Origin: a virus
IMG/VR virus record: IMGVR_UViG_3300010334_000186
Location: 1-30,902 of that record
DNA length: 30,902 nucleotides
Reading direction: 5' to 3' (one strand)
This document shows positions 1 to 6,869 of this stretch, piece after piece (positions within the stretch are counted from its first letter, which is position 1; the number at the start of each line of letters is the position of its first letter). The translations under genes and the position numbers were made by a program. The notes beneath the pieces were generated by a model that ran no database searches, had not been told where the DNA came from, and saw only the letters and a list, made by a program, of their open reading frames with translations.

Positions 1-666
1 AGCATAAAAGACGCAGAAAAGCTAATGAATGGGGAACTTGCTGATATGGTTCTTACCGACCCGCCCTATGGCGTAAGCTATACTGGCAAAACCAAGGACG
101 CATTAAAAATTGAGAATGATGACTTATCAGAATCAGACCTAATTGAAAAATGTAAAAATTGGTTTGATGTGGCCGAGTCTATGTCTAGGGATGGGGCATA
201 TTGGATTGCAACCGTCCCGGCGGGACGGTTGCATAGTGTGTTTTTGAACGATTGGAAAGGCCGAGAAATATTAAGACAAATACTGGTATGGAATAAAGAT
301 TCTATGGTTATGGGTCATAGCGAGTACCACTATAAACACGAACCCATATTGTTCGGCTGGAAACCGGGTGAAAGATTAAAAAACAAAGATAGAACAAAAA
401 CAACTGTTTGGGACTTCAAAAGACCAAAAGCATCAAGAGAACACCCCACAATGAAACCAATCGAGATGTGGTGTTATGCGATGGGGAATCACACGAAGAA
501 CGGAGACCTTCTTTACGAGCCATTCTGCGGTTCTGGTACAACCATAATCGCCGCCGAGCAATTAGGACGCAAATGCTACGGAATGGAAATAAGCCCAAAC
601 TACTGCGATGTGATTGTGAAGCGATGGGAAAACCTTACTGGCAAAAAGGCCACGCTTGCCAAATGA
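1..666 (+). CDS. DNA methyltransferase, beta-class (N6-adenine/N4-cytosine), 5' partial
   Basis: The reading frame is open from base 1, so the N-terminus lies outside the window. Visible residues carry the catalytic motif IV DPPYG near the start and the S-adenosylmethionine motif I FCGSGTT close to the C-terminus. This IV-before-I order defines beta-class amino-methyltransferases that methylate adenine N6 or cytosine N4. The residues before the first in-frame ATG at 25 (SIKDAEKLMNGELADM) resemble the run-up to DPPY in ParB/methyltransferase phage proteins, so an upstream ParB-like half is possible but unseen. It sits just ahead of the small terminase. Probable role: modification of phage DNA against restriction. 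The class is clear; the target sequence and exact base are not. Confidence 0.9.
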   Translation, partial: SIKDAEKLMNGELADMVLTDPPYGVSYTGKTKDALKIENDDLSESDLIEKCKNWFDVAESMSRDGAYWIATVPAGRLHSVFLNDWKGREILRQILVWNKDSMVMGHSEYHYKHEPILFGWKPGERLKNKDRTKTTVWDFKRPKASREHPTMKPIEMWCYAMGNHTKNGDLLYEPFCGSGTTIIAAEQLGRKCYGMEISPNYCDVIVKRWENLTGKKATLAK

Positions 667-699
667 ATGAGGACTATCCCTCCGCAGTTATCCTAGCCA

Positions 700-1299
700 A
701 TGATTACGCAAAAAGAACTCCGAGAAAAGTGGGGCATCGATGCGGGGCAGTTGTCTCGAATGGTAAAGCGGGGTATGCCCCTCACTTCCGAGTCAGACGC
801 TCAAAGATGGAGGCTCGCAAATCAGAAGCGAGTGAGCAAATCACAGATAGCCCGAACACCATCCCTGACCTCATCAGAGCCATTAAAAGACTCGGATGCC
901 GAGTCATACAAATCGAAAACCTCGCTTGGCAGATTGAATCGAGCGAAGCAAGCCGAGGTAGTTGCTTACTCATTGGTAGCTACGGCGGCAAACAATCAAA
1001 ACCCAGTCGCTATGCGGGCGGCGGTGCAGGGATGGGGCGAGGCAAAAAAGCGAGTCGCAGAAGCCGAAATGGAACACGCTCGGTTCGAGGAAGTAACCAG
1101 AGTGCTAGTGAGAATGGACGAGGTGCGAGAAGTGTTCGGCAAATGGCTAGGAGCAATTAGAAACCTAATGGATGCTATGCCTTCGAGCTTGGCCGCCAGA
1201 GCAAACCCTAGCGACCCAGAATGTGCTAAAAGGGCTATTCAAGAGGGCATCGATCAAATCTTTGTGACCATTCAGAAAGCAGAAGGAGCATTCAAATGA
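700..1299 (+). CDS. Terminase small subunit (Nu1-like DNA recognition protein)
   Basis: 199 residues. The N-terminus (about 1-45; ITQKELREKWGIDAGQLSRM) looks like the winged helix-turn-helix DNA-binding domain of lambda Nu1-type small terminases. A charged helical middle (about 85-140) and a hydrophobic helical C-terminus would serve oligomerisation and large-subunit contact. Its job would be to recognise the packaging site and load the large terminase. Position supports this: only three small genes separate it from the large terminase. The start is the ATG at 700; no good Shine-Dalgarno is visible. A longer frame over the same DNA (408-1160) is low-complexity and basic and was not accepted. 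The call rests on HTH pattern plus synteny, not on a unique motif. Confidence 0.75.
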   Translation: MITQKELREKWGIDAGQLSRMVKRGMPLTSESDAQRWRLANQKRVSKSQIARTPSLTSSEPLKDSDAESYKSKTSLGRLNRAKQAEVVAYSLVATAANNQNPVAMRAAVQGWGEAKKRVAEAEMEHARFEEVTRVLVRMDEVREVFGKWLGAIRNLMDAMPSSLAARANPSDPECAKRAIQEGIDQIFVTIQKAEGAFK

Positions 1300-1370
1300 A
1301 CGAGTGCTTCATTGTTTTGCTGGTAGCAATCGCAATCCTTGGCATAGTGCTTCCATTCTTTGACCGATGA
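1296..1370 (+). CDS. 24-residue single-pass membrane peptide
   Basis: A tiny gene whose ATG overlaps the small-terminase stop (ATGA) and whose TGA overlaps the next ATG (ATGA). The translation begins MNECFIVLLVAIAILGIV and ends LPFFDR: a short polar start, about 16 hydrophobic residues, and an acidic/basic end, so a membrane peptide. The perfect double overlap argues that it is translated. Its last six codons and stop lie in a 22-bp repeat shared with the end of the following gene, where the C-terminus is VPFFDR. It could be an independent peptide or the remnant of a larger gene that lost its middle. Function unknown. Confidence 0.5.
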   Translation: MNECFIVLLVAIAILGIVLPFFDR

Positions 1371-1372
1371 AA
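1351..1372 (+). repeat. 22-bp direct repeat, copy 1
   Basis: Bases 1351-1372 are identical to 1656-1677. The copy spans the last codons and stop of the 24-residue gene and the first codons (ATG AAA) of the next gene. See copy 2 for the consequence. Confidence 0.9.
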
Positions 1373-1675
1373 ACCGCAAAGCCCACAAGAATAGCCTTGG
1401 CTTACTGCCCGAACTCTAACCATTCTACGCTTTATGTTCCAAACACCGGACAACTCACATACTTTGAAGAAGCACATAAATTTGCTATGTGCGTAGGGTG
1501 TTGCTTCAAAAACTACCCAAAGACAAGGCAGGGCGTTGGAAGATATTGGATGGTTCACTTTCATCACGCAGTTGTTAGGGACAAGGCAGACCCAATCGCA
1601 CTTCACAAAACCCTTATGCAGATACCAGAGTTTAGGGATTTATGTGCCCACGATGTTCCATTCTTTGACCGATGA
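1367..1675 (+). CDS. Hypothetical protein, 102 residues
   Basis: Not recognised. The translation (MKTAKPTRIALAYCPNS...) has scattered Cys and His (CPNSNH, CVGCC, HFHH, LCAHD), which could bind a metal, but no known finger pattern is clear. There is no signal peptide or membrane segment. It starts at the ATG overlapping the preceding stop and ends overlapping the HNH gene ATG. It is bounded on both sides by the same 22-bp sequence, so it looks like a discrete one-gene insertion between terminase genes. In other phages this spot often carries small, fast-evolving genes. Confidence 0.7.
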   Translation: MKTAKPTRIALAYCPNSNHSTLYVPNTGQLTYFEEAHKFAMCVGCCFKNYPKTRQGVGRYWMVHFHHAVVRDKADPIALHKTLMQIPEFRDLCAHDVPFFDR

Positions 1676-1677
1676 AA
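1656..1677 (+). repeat. 22-bp direct repeat, copy 2
   Basis: Identical to 1351-1372 and in the same position relative to reading frame: it encodes PFFDR-stop and the ATG AAA of the following gene. Recombination between the copies would remove 305 bp, that is exactly the 102-residue gene, and restore an intact ATGA junction between the 24-residue gene and the HNH gene. Confidence 0.9.
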
Positions 1678-1977
1678 CGCTCTTCACTTAAACGCAAAAC
1701 CCCACTAAAACGAGGGGGCAAACTACGCCGAGTATCTGCAAAGAGAAAAGGCCAGAACGAAGTCTATAAAGATGTGCGAGAGAAGTTTCTAATCAACAAT
1801 CCAGTCTGCCAAGTCTGCAAGTGCAAGATGGCAAGCCAAGTTCACCATAGGCGAGGAAGGTTCGGGGATAGGCTCAATGAGGTAGAGTTTTTCTTGGCGG
1901 TGTGCTTTGAGTGCCACCATCAAATCCATATGAACCCCGCTTGGGCATATGCGAAAGATTATCTGGTTAAGAGATGA
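1672..1977 (+). CDS. HNH endonuclease
   Basis: 101 residues. The N-terminus is strongly basic (about 1-28). Then come CQVC (C46, C49), the HHRRG core (H58, H59) and CFECH...IH (C78, C81, H82, H86). This is the treble-clef HNH layout with a four-Cys structural zinc and a beta-beta-alpha metal active site. Small HNH proteins beside terminase genes are common in phages, and in characterised cases (e.g. HK97 gp74) they assist terminase cleavage during packaging. Its ATG overlaps the preceding stop and its stop overlaps the large-terminase ATG, so it is translationally coupled to packaging. A homing-type nuclease is the alternative, but the compact coupling makes a packaging role more likely. Confidence 0.88.
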   Translation: MKRSSLKRKTPLKRGGKLRRVSAKRKGQNEVYKDVREKFLINNPVCQVCKCKMASQVHHRRGRFGDRLNEVEFFLAVCFECHHQIHMNPAWAYAKDYLVKR

Positions 1978-3761
1978 ACCAGATTGATGAAGCCAAGAAC
2001 TTTGCTCGCCTTTTGTTTGAGCCAAGGGAACAACTCTCAATCCCAGAGTGGGCAGAGAAAAACTTAACCCTTTCGGCAAGAGTAACGAACATACCCGGTG
2101 CTTATTCAACAACGCTCACGCCCTATGTCCGTGAACCGCTAGAGGCTTTTGGCGATGATTCGATTCGTAGGGTCGTGTTGGTATGGGGGGCACAAACAAG
2201 CAAGACCACAACGATTCTGGCTGGCCTAGCATATCGAATAGCAGAACGACCCTGTCCTGCCTTGTGGGTTATGCCCAGCGAGCATTTAGCCAGATCATTC
2301 ACAGAAACTCGCTGGCTTCCTATGATTGATGATTGCCCAGCCCTAGCGAAAGAGAAGCCAGACAACACCGACAAAATAAAAATCCTAGAGCAACATTTCA
2401 AGCGATGCTCGGTATGGTGGGCTGGCACTAGCCCCTCTGCTCTTTCCAGTCGATCGATTGCGTTGCTCTGTATGGATGAGGTAGACAAGTTTCCAGAACA
2501 AGCGGGGTCGGGGCGAGAGGCAAACCCAGTTCAATTAGCAGAGGCTAGAGTTAGCACCTACCCAAACCATCTCATCATAGCAACCAGCACCCCGACAACT
2601 GCCGACTCAATCATTTGGAGCGAATGGCAAAAAGGGGATATGCGCTTTTACTTTGTGCCTTGCCCTCATTGTGGGCATAAGCAGAAGCTGGTCTGGGGGC
2701 AAGTGAAATGGGACGAGTCTGCCAAGATCGAGGATGGAGTTTATGATTTTAAGCTGGTTAAATCCTCGACCTACTACGAGTGCGAGGGGTGCAAAGAAAA
2801 GATTACAGACGGACAGAAAACCAAGATGCTTCGAGAGGGCGAGTGGAGGGCAACCAATCTAAAAGGCGAACCAGCTAGACGCTCCTATCATCTCAACGGC
2901 CTCTATGCCCCTTGGGTTAGCTTCGGAAGTTTGGCTGTAAAGTTTCTTCAAGATAAGCACAATGGAATCATAGGGCTACAAGACTTTGTGAACCGAGTTC
3001 TAGCAGAGCCTTGGATGGAACACGAAAGCGAGAAGATGGAAATTGTTGCTGGCGACTACAAGATGGGCGAAGTCAGAGTAAATGAGAAGCTGATTATGTC
3101 GTGCGACATTCAAGAGGCGGGGGGCTTTCACGCTTGGTGTGTTGTTAGGGCTTGGAATATTGAGGGCAGATCACGGCTTGTATGGGCTGGAAGGCTAGAG
3201 ACTTGGGGGGACATCAAAGCAAAAGCCGATGAGTTTGGGGTGGAATCGAAGTGTGTTTTCTGTGATAGCGGCGATCAGACCAGAGATGTCTATTTCCATT
3301 GTTGTAAATGGGGCTTTATGGCTCTGGTTGGTTCAGACCGCACTAGTTTCTCTGAAATTGTAGGGGAGCAAAAACTACAACGCCCCTACGCCAGAATTGC
3401 TAATGGAGACCCATTCAGCGGGAAGGCAATTCAATCGAAGGCAGGGTGGAAGTGGAAGTTCTGCCCGGTTTGGCGGTGGTCAAATCCATCCATCAAAGAC
3501 ATTCTATCTAACCTAATCAAAGAACCCGGCTACATCGCCCTAGATACCCCCGATGTTTGGCGAGTGCATATCGAGGCAGAGGTTAAGGTGCGAGTGAAAA
3601 ACCCTATGACTGGAAGAGAAAGGCTTGTATGGAAGCAAGTCGGGAAGCACAATCATTTGATGGACTGTGAGTGTATGAACATCGTTGGTGCGGCACTTTA
3701 TGGACGATTGAAAGTCTCACCCGCAAGTTTGACAGAGGAGGTTGAGAATGGCGAAGGGTGA
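1974..3761 (+). CDS. Terminase large subunit (lambda gpA family)
   Basis: 595 residues, within the usual size of GpA-type large terminases. It is the packaging motor ATPase and headful/cos nuclease. Visible: a variant Walker A WGAQTSKTTT (residues 71-80, K77), Walker B LLCMDEVDKF (D168, E169), a zinc-binding pair CPHC (230-233) and CEGC (270-273) as seen in gpA relatives, then the RNase H-like nuclease with candidate acidic residues D378 (SCDIQEAGG), D431 (CDSGDQT) and D564 (HLMDCE). The ATG overlaps the HNH stop by four bases. A TTGACA and a strong Shine-Dalgarno for the next gene lie inside its last codons. Assignment is firm. Confidence 0.95.
   Translation: MNQIDEAKNFARLLFEPREQLSIPEWAEKNLTLSARVTNIPGAYSTTLTPYVREPLEAFGDDSIRRVVLVWGAQTSKTTTILAGLAYRIAERPCPALWVMPSEHLARSFTETRWLPMIDDCPALAKEKPDNTDKIKILEQHFKRCSVWWAGTSPSALSSRSIALLCMDEVDKFPEQAGSGREANPVQLAEARVSTYPNHLIIATSTPTTADSIIWSEWQKGDMRFYFVPCPHCGHKQKLVWGQVKWDESAKIEDGVYDFKLVKSSTYYECEGCKEKITDGQKTKMLREGEWRATNLKGEPARRSYHLNGLYAPWVSFGSLAVKFLQDKHNGIIGLQDFVNRVLAEPWMEHESEKMEIVAGDYKMGEVRVNEKLIMSCDIQEAGGFHAWCVVRAWNIEGRSRLVWAGRLETWGDIKAKADEFGVESKCVFCDSGDQTRDVYFHCCKWGFMALVGSDRTSFSEIVGEQKLQRPYARIANGDPFSGKAIQSKAGWKWKFCPVWRWSNPSIKDILSNLIKEPGYIALDTPDVWRVHIEAEVKVRVKNPMTGRERLVWKQVGKHNHLMDCECMNIVGAALYGRLKVSPASLTEEVENGEG
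3729..3734 (+). promoter_or_regulatory. TTGACA motif upstream of gpW-like gene
   Basis: TTGACA lies 13 nt before the ATG at 3748, within the end of the large-terminase gene, followed by the Shine-Dalgarno GAGGAGG (3735-3741). It is one of eight such hexamers near late-gene starts. No matching -10 box is visible at 16-18 nt spacing. Confidence 0.4.
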
Positions 3762-4005
3762 TTTTATTGGGCTACCCCTCACCACCCTAACTTCTCTGCG
3801 TGATAAATATATCACTTGTCTTGAGGCGATTGCGGTGGCGGGTTCAAGCTATTCGATAGCTGGACGCTCTTTTTCTAGGGCGAATCTAGGTGAGGTGAGA
3901 GATACAATTGCGGAATTGACCCTAGCCATTCAGCAAGCAACTGGTGGAAGGATTCGCACAACATACGCAAAGTTCGGCCCTGCTCGTTCGCTTGGGATGA
4001 TATAA
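3748..4005 (+). CDS. gpW-like head-tail connector
   Basis: 85 residues (MAKGDFIGLPLTTLTSLRDK...). The start is the ATG at 3748 rather than the in-frame TTG at 3742, because a strong Shine-Dalgarno (GAGGAGG) ends six bases before it. Two amphipathic helices flank a short beta-hairpin-like middle (SSYSIAGRSFSRANLGEVRD), the shape expected of the small gpW family, which plugs the portal vertex and stabilises packaged DNA. It sits exactly where lambda W lies, between the large terminase and the portal. Sequence likeness to W itself is weak, so the call rests on size, fold pattern and position. Confidence 0.6.
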   Translation: MAKGDFIGLPLTTLTSLRDKYITCLEAIAVAGSSYSIAGRSFSRANLGEVRDTIAELTLAIQQATGGRIRTTYAKFGPARSLGMI

Positions 4006-6465
4006 GTGAAGAAGGTTGAATTAAACCTAATTGATAAGGCGATTGCCTTTGTTAATCCGCAAGCCGCCGTTGAGCGTTTGGCTTCTAGAGCAAAACTCAC
4101 AGCGTTTGAATATGACGCAACTCAATACAATAGACAACGCCGTGGGCCGTCCTCTTTATCTGGTGCAGAGGGCTTTCGTTCTAATTATGATCGAGTAGAA
4201 TTGCTCAAGCGTTCTAGGGACTTGGCAGAGAATGTTGGCCTTGTTCGTGGCCTATTGATGAAGTTTGCAAGCCATTGTGCAGGGAATATCTCCTATCAAG
4301 CAAGAACCGAAAGCCCAAAAGTTAATACTGATGTAGAGGCTTATTGGAACGATTGGTGGGACAAGTGCGATTTGTCGGGAAGGCATACTGGCTCGTTTCT
4401 AATGCAGATCGCTATGATGTCGATGCTCCGTGATGGCGATTTCCTTTTTGTTTTGATAAGATCGCAAGATGGAACTCTGAAATTACAAGGAATTGAAGCA
4501 GATAGACTTGGCGACCCTAATCGCACTTACACCAGTCTTAATCTTATCAGCGGTATTCACATTGACCAAGAAACTGGCGCACCAGTTGGATACGACATTT
4601 ACCTTCGCACCTATGGCAACGCTTACATTTTCCAAACAACCGTACCAGCAAGCCAAGCATTCCACTTGTATGACCCGCTACGCATCGACCAGTATCGAGG
4701 AATCTCTGCTTTCCACACAGCAATCAATGATTGCGTGGACATCTACGAGATTATTGCTTCAGAGAAGATGGCCGCTAAATACGCCAGTTCACAAGCTGGA
4801 ATCGTAAAGCGGAATAATAATAACGCCTCTGATCTTTCCTCGCTAACAAACGACCTTAACGCAGACAACCAAGGAATCAAACTAGAAACCATTGAACCGG
4901 GTAAAGTCAGTTATCTAGAAGTCAATGAGGATATTATTTTCCCAGATGGGCCGAGCCGTCCCTCTGGTGCGTTTGCAGAGTTTCACAAGATTCTCCTGCG
5001 AAACATTTGTATGGGTGTTGGCATTCCTTATAGCTTTGCAGTAGACCCCTCCTCGATGTCTGGCCCGACAGCTAGACTTGAAATGCAACAAGCTGGACGC
5101 ACTTTCCGCAGATACCAGAAGCTCCTAGAGGATAGAGTTCTTCGTCCTTTAAAGAACATCGTAATTGCAGACGGAGTAGCAAGGGGATTGATTGCAAATA
5201 ACCTTGGAGGGAAAAGTGCCAAGGGTGTTTTCAATTTTGGTGCGAATGTTTCCATAGACCTTGGCCGCGAGAGCCAAGCCAATATTGCAGAGTTTCGAGC
5301 CGGCCTTACGACCGCAAGTTCGATTTACGCAGAGAAGGGACTCGATTTTGAAAGTTCAATGCGACAGAGAGCATTGGAGGCAAAGTTAGTTAAGGATTTG
5401 GCAGAGCAGTATGGAGTTGCACCAGATACAATTTCCGACATCAACAAGCCAATCCCTGCCCCTATGTTTGGCTCGACAGCACCAGCACCAGAGCAAATGC
5501 AAGACGAGGCACAAGACGAAAACGCAGTTGTTGTTGTCCCTCCGATTAAAGAGCAGGACACAGCAAGTCGAACAACTGGAAGCGATGGGGATATTGATGT
5601 GGGTGAAGAGCGTGAGCCTACTGAAAAAGGAGCAACCGAGGATACACAGAAGATTGGCGGAAAACAGATTGATAACAACCTTGAAGAACTTTCAAAACTA
5701 GACAACAAAAGCGTTAAGATGCTTATTAGCGGAATACTAAATGCTTGCGAGTTGGGCAAGTATTCGGACATTGATTTTACGCCACCACAAGGGGCTAGGG
5801 ATGCGGCTAAACGAGCTTTAGAAGTTCGAGGAGAGAAACCACCAAGCCAACGAGGAATGACCTCTGTTGGAATTGCTAGGGCTAGAGATTTGATTGCTGG
5901 AAAATCATTATCGCCAGACACAATCCGTAGAATGCACTCTTTCTTTAGCCGTCACGAAGTCGACAAGAAGGGTGCTGGGTGGGACGATCAAGGCAAGGGC
6001 TGGCAAGCGTGGAATGGTTGGGGCGGTGACGCGGGATTTTCTTGGGTCAAGAAGCTTATTAAGCAAATGGACAGCCGAGATGAAAAGCTAGAAGAACCAG
6101 CTTCTTGCCCAATCGCAACGCAAGACATCAAAACCAATTTAGCCAATAGACAGAATGCCGTGGACGATGCAAACTACGGCCCTGCCAATCCAAACGAGCC
6201 AAACGATGCTTACTGGAAAGCAAAGGCAAACGAGTTCCAAGGCGATGTAGCCACGGCAAAGAAAATGCGTTGCGGTAATTGTGCGGCTTTTAATCAAACC
6301 AACAAGCTCCTTGGTTGCATTAAGAAGGGAATTGGTGAGGATGCAAACGAAGTAGCAGTTGGTGGCGATCTAGGCTACTGCGAGATTTTTGATTTTAAGT
6401 GTGCGGCTAAACGGACTTGCGATGCTTGGATTGTTGGTGGGCCGATCAAAGACAAAGCGAAGTAA
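4006..6465 (+). CDS. Portal protein (lambda gpB type) with C-terminal extension
   Basis: 819 residues, far longer than typical lambda-type portals (about 500-550). Residues 1-490 fit the portal family, with FEYDATQYNRQRRG near the start, the clip/stem region and the segment GIPYSFAVDPSSMSGPTARL. The portal forms the dodecameric ring through which DNA enters. After an acidic, low-complexity linker (about 490-560) comes a second module (about 570-690) with RGMTSVGIARARDL, RRMHSFFSRHEVDK and a Trp/Gly-rich end, and then a Cys-rich tail (about 750-810; CGNC...CI...YC...C...C). Both modules occur in many phage head proteins but their function is not established. The start is GTG, directly after the previous TAA; no better ATG lies nearby. 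Confidence 0.9.
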   Translation: MKKVELNLIDKAIAFVNPQAAVERLASRAKLTAFEYDATQYNRQRRGPSSLSGAEGFRSNYDRVELLKRSRDLAENVGLVRGLLMKFASHCAGNISYQARTESPKVNTDVEAYWNDWWDKCDLSGRHTGSFLMQIAMMSMLRDGDFLFVLIRSQDGTLKLQGIEADRLGDPNRTYTSLNLISGIHIDQETGAPVGYDIYLRTYGNAYIFQTTVPASQAFHLYDPLRIDQYRGISAFHTAINDCVDIYEIIASEKMAAKYASSQAGIVKRNNNNASDLSSLTNDLNADNQGIKLETIEPGKVSYLEVNEDIIFPDGPSRPSGAFAEFHKILLRNICMGVGIPYSFAVDPSSMSGPTARLEMQQAGRTFRRYQKLLEDRVLRPLKNIVIADGVARGLIANNLGGKSAKGVFNFGANVSIDLGRESQANIAEFRAGLTTASSIYAEKGLDFESSMRQRALEAKLVKDLAEQYGVAPDTISDINKPIPAPMFGSTAPAPEQMQDEAQDENAVVVVPPIKEQDTASRTTGSDGDIDVGEEREPTEKGATEDTQKIGGKQIDNNLEELSKLDNKSVKMLISGILNACELGKYSDIDFTPPQGARDAAKRALEVRGEKPPSQRGMTSVGIARARDLIAGKSLSPDTIRRMHSFFSRHEVDKKGAGWDDQGKGWQAWNGWGGDAGFSWVKKLIKQMDSRDEKLEEPASCPIATQDIKTNLANRQNAVDDANYGPANPNEPNDAYWKAKANEFQGDVATAKKMRCGNCAAFNQTNKLLGCIKKGIGEDANEVAVGGDLGYCEIFDFKCAAKRTCDAWIVGGPIKDKAK

Positions 6466-6471
6466 TTGACA
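6466..6471 (+). promoter_or_regulatory. TTGACA motif upstream of DUF5856-like gene
   Basis: It directly follows the portal TAA and ends 16 nt before the ATG at 6488. A weak Shine-Dalgarno (AAAGGT) lies between. Member of the recurrent late-gene motif set. Confidence 0.4.
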
Positions 6472-6487
6472 AACTAGAAAGGTAATT

Positions 6488-6865
6488 ATGGAAAACGCCA
6501 ACGGCGAGACAATTCTCACAACTTTACTGACCTACCAGAATCAGTATAAGATATTTCATTGGCAGACAAGGAGTTATAGCCAACACAAGAGCTTTGGAGA
6601 AATCTACGAGTCTCTTACAGAGAACATTGATGAGTTTGTGGAAACCTTTATGGGAAAGTATGGCAGAATCATCTCTGCTTCTACCTTTGACTTTAGCCTA
6701 GATAACTACTCCGAAGGCTTTGCGGAATACAATGATGAGTTTATTTCCTTCTTGTCTGACGAGTTGCCGGGTTATCTGAATGAAGGTGACACGGACTTGC
6801 TCAATATTCGAGATGAGATTCTCGGTAATGTGAACCAGTTAAAATACCTCTTAACCCTAGTTTAA
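6488..6865 (+). CDS. DUF5856-like, Dps/ferritin-like helical protein
   Basis: 125 residues, mostly helical. Residues 20-60 (YKIFHWQTRSYSQHKSFGEI, then IDEFVETFMGKYGR) match the pattern of DUF5856 proteins and more loosely the ferroxidase helix of Dps (HW, a second His about nine residues on, then DEFVE). H24, H33, D48 and E52 would be candidate metal ligands. DUF5856 proteins occur in phages and large eukaryotic viruses; their role is not known. This one lies between portal and protease, inside the head operon, so it may be a virion or assembly component. A metal-storage role is only an inference from the Dps-like pattern. Confidence 0.65.
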   Translation: MENANGETILTTLLTYQNQYKIFHWQTRSYSQHKSFGEIYESLTENIDEFVETFMGKYGRIISASTFDFSLDNYSEGFAEYNDEFISFLSDELPGYLNEGDTDLLNIRDEILGNVNQLKYLLTLV

Positions 6866-6869
6866 TTAT

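Noticed and set aside
408-1160. 250-codon frame overlapping methyltransferase and small terminase
   Set aside because: Arg/Ser/Gly-rich without domain, and it would overlap both genes whose frames carry real motifs.
5325-5921. 198-codon minus-strand frame inside the portal gene
   Set aside because: Ser/Pro-rich shadow of the portal extension; no start context.
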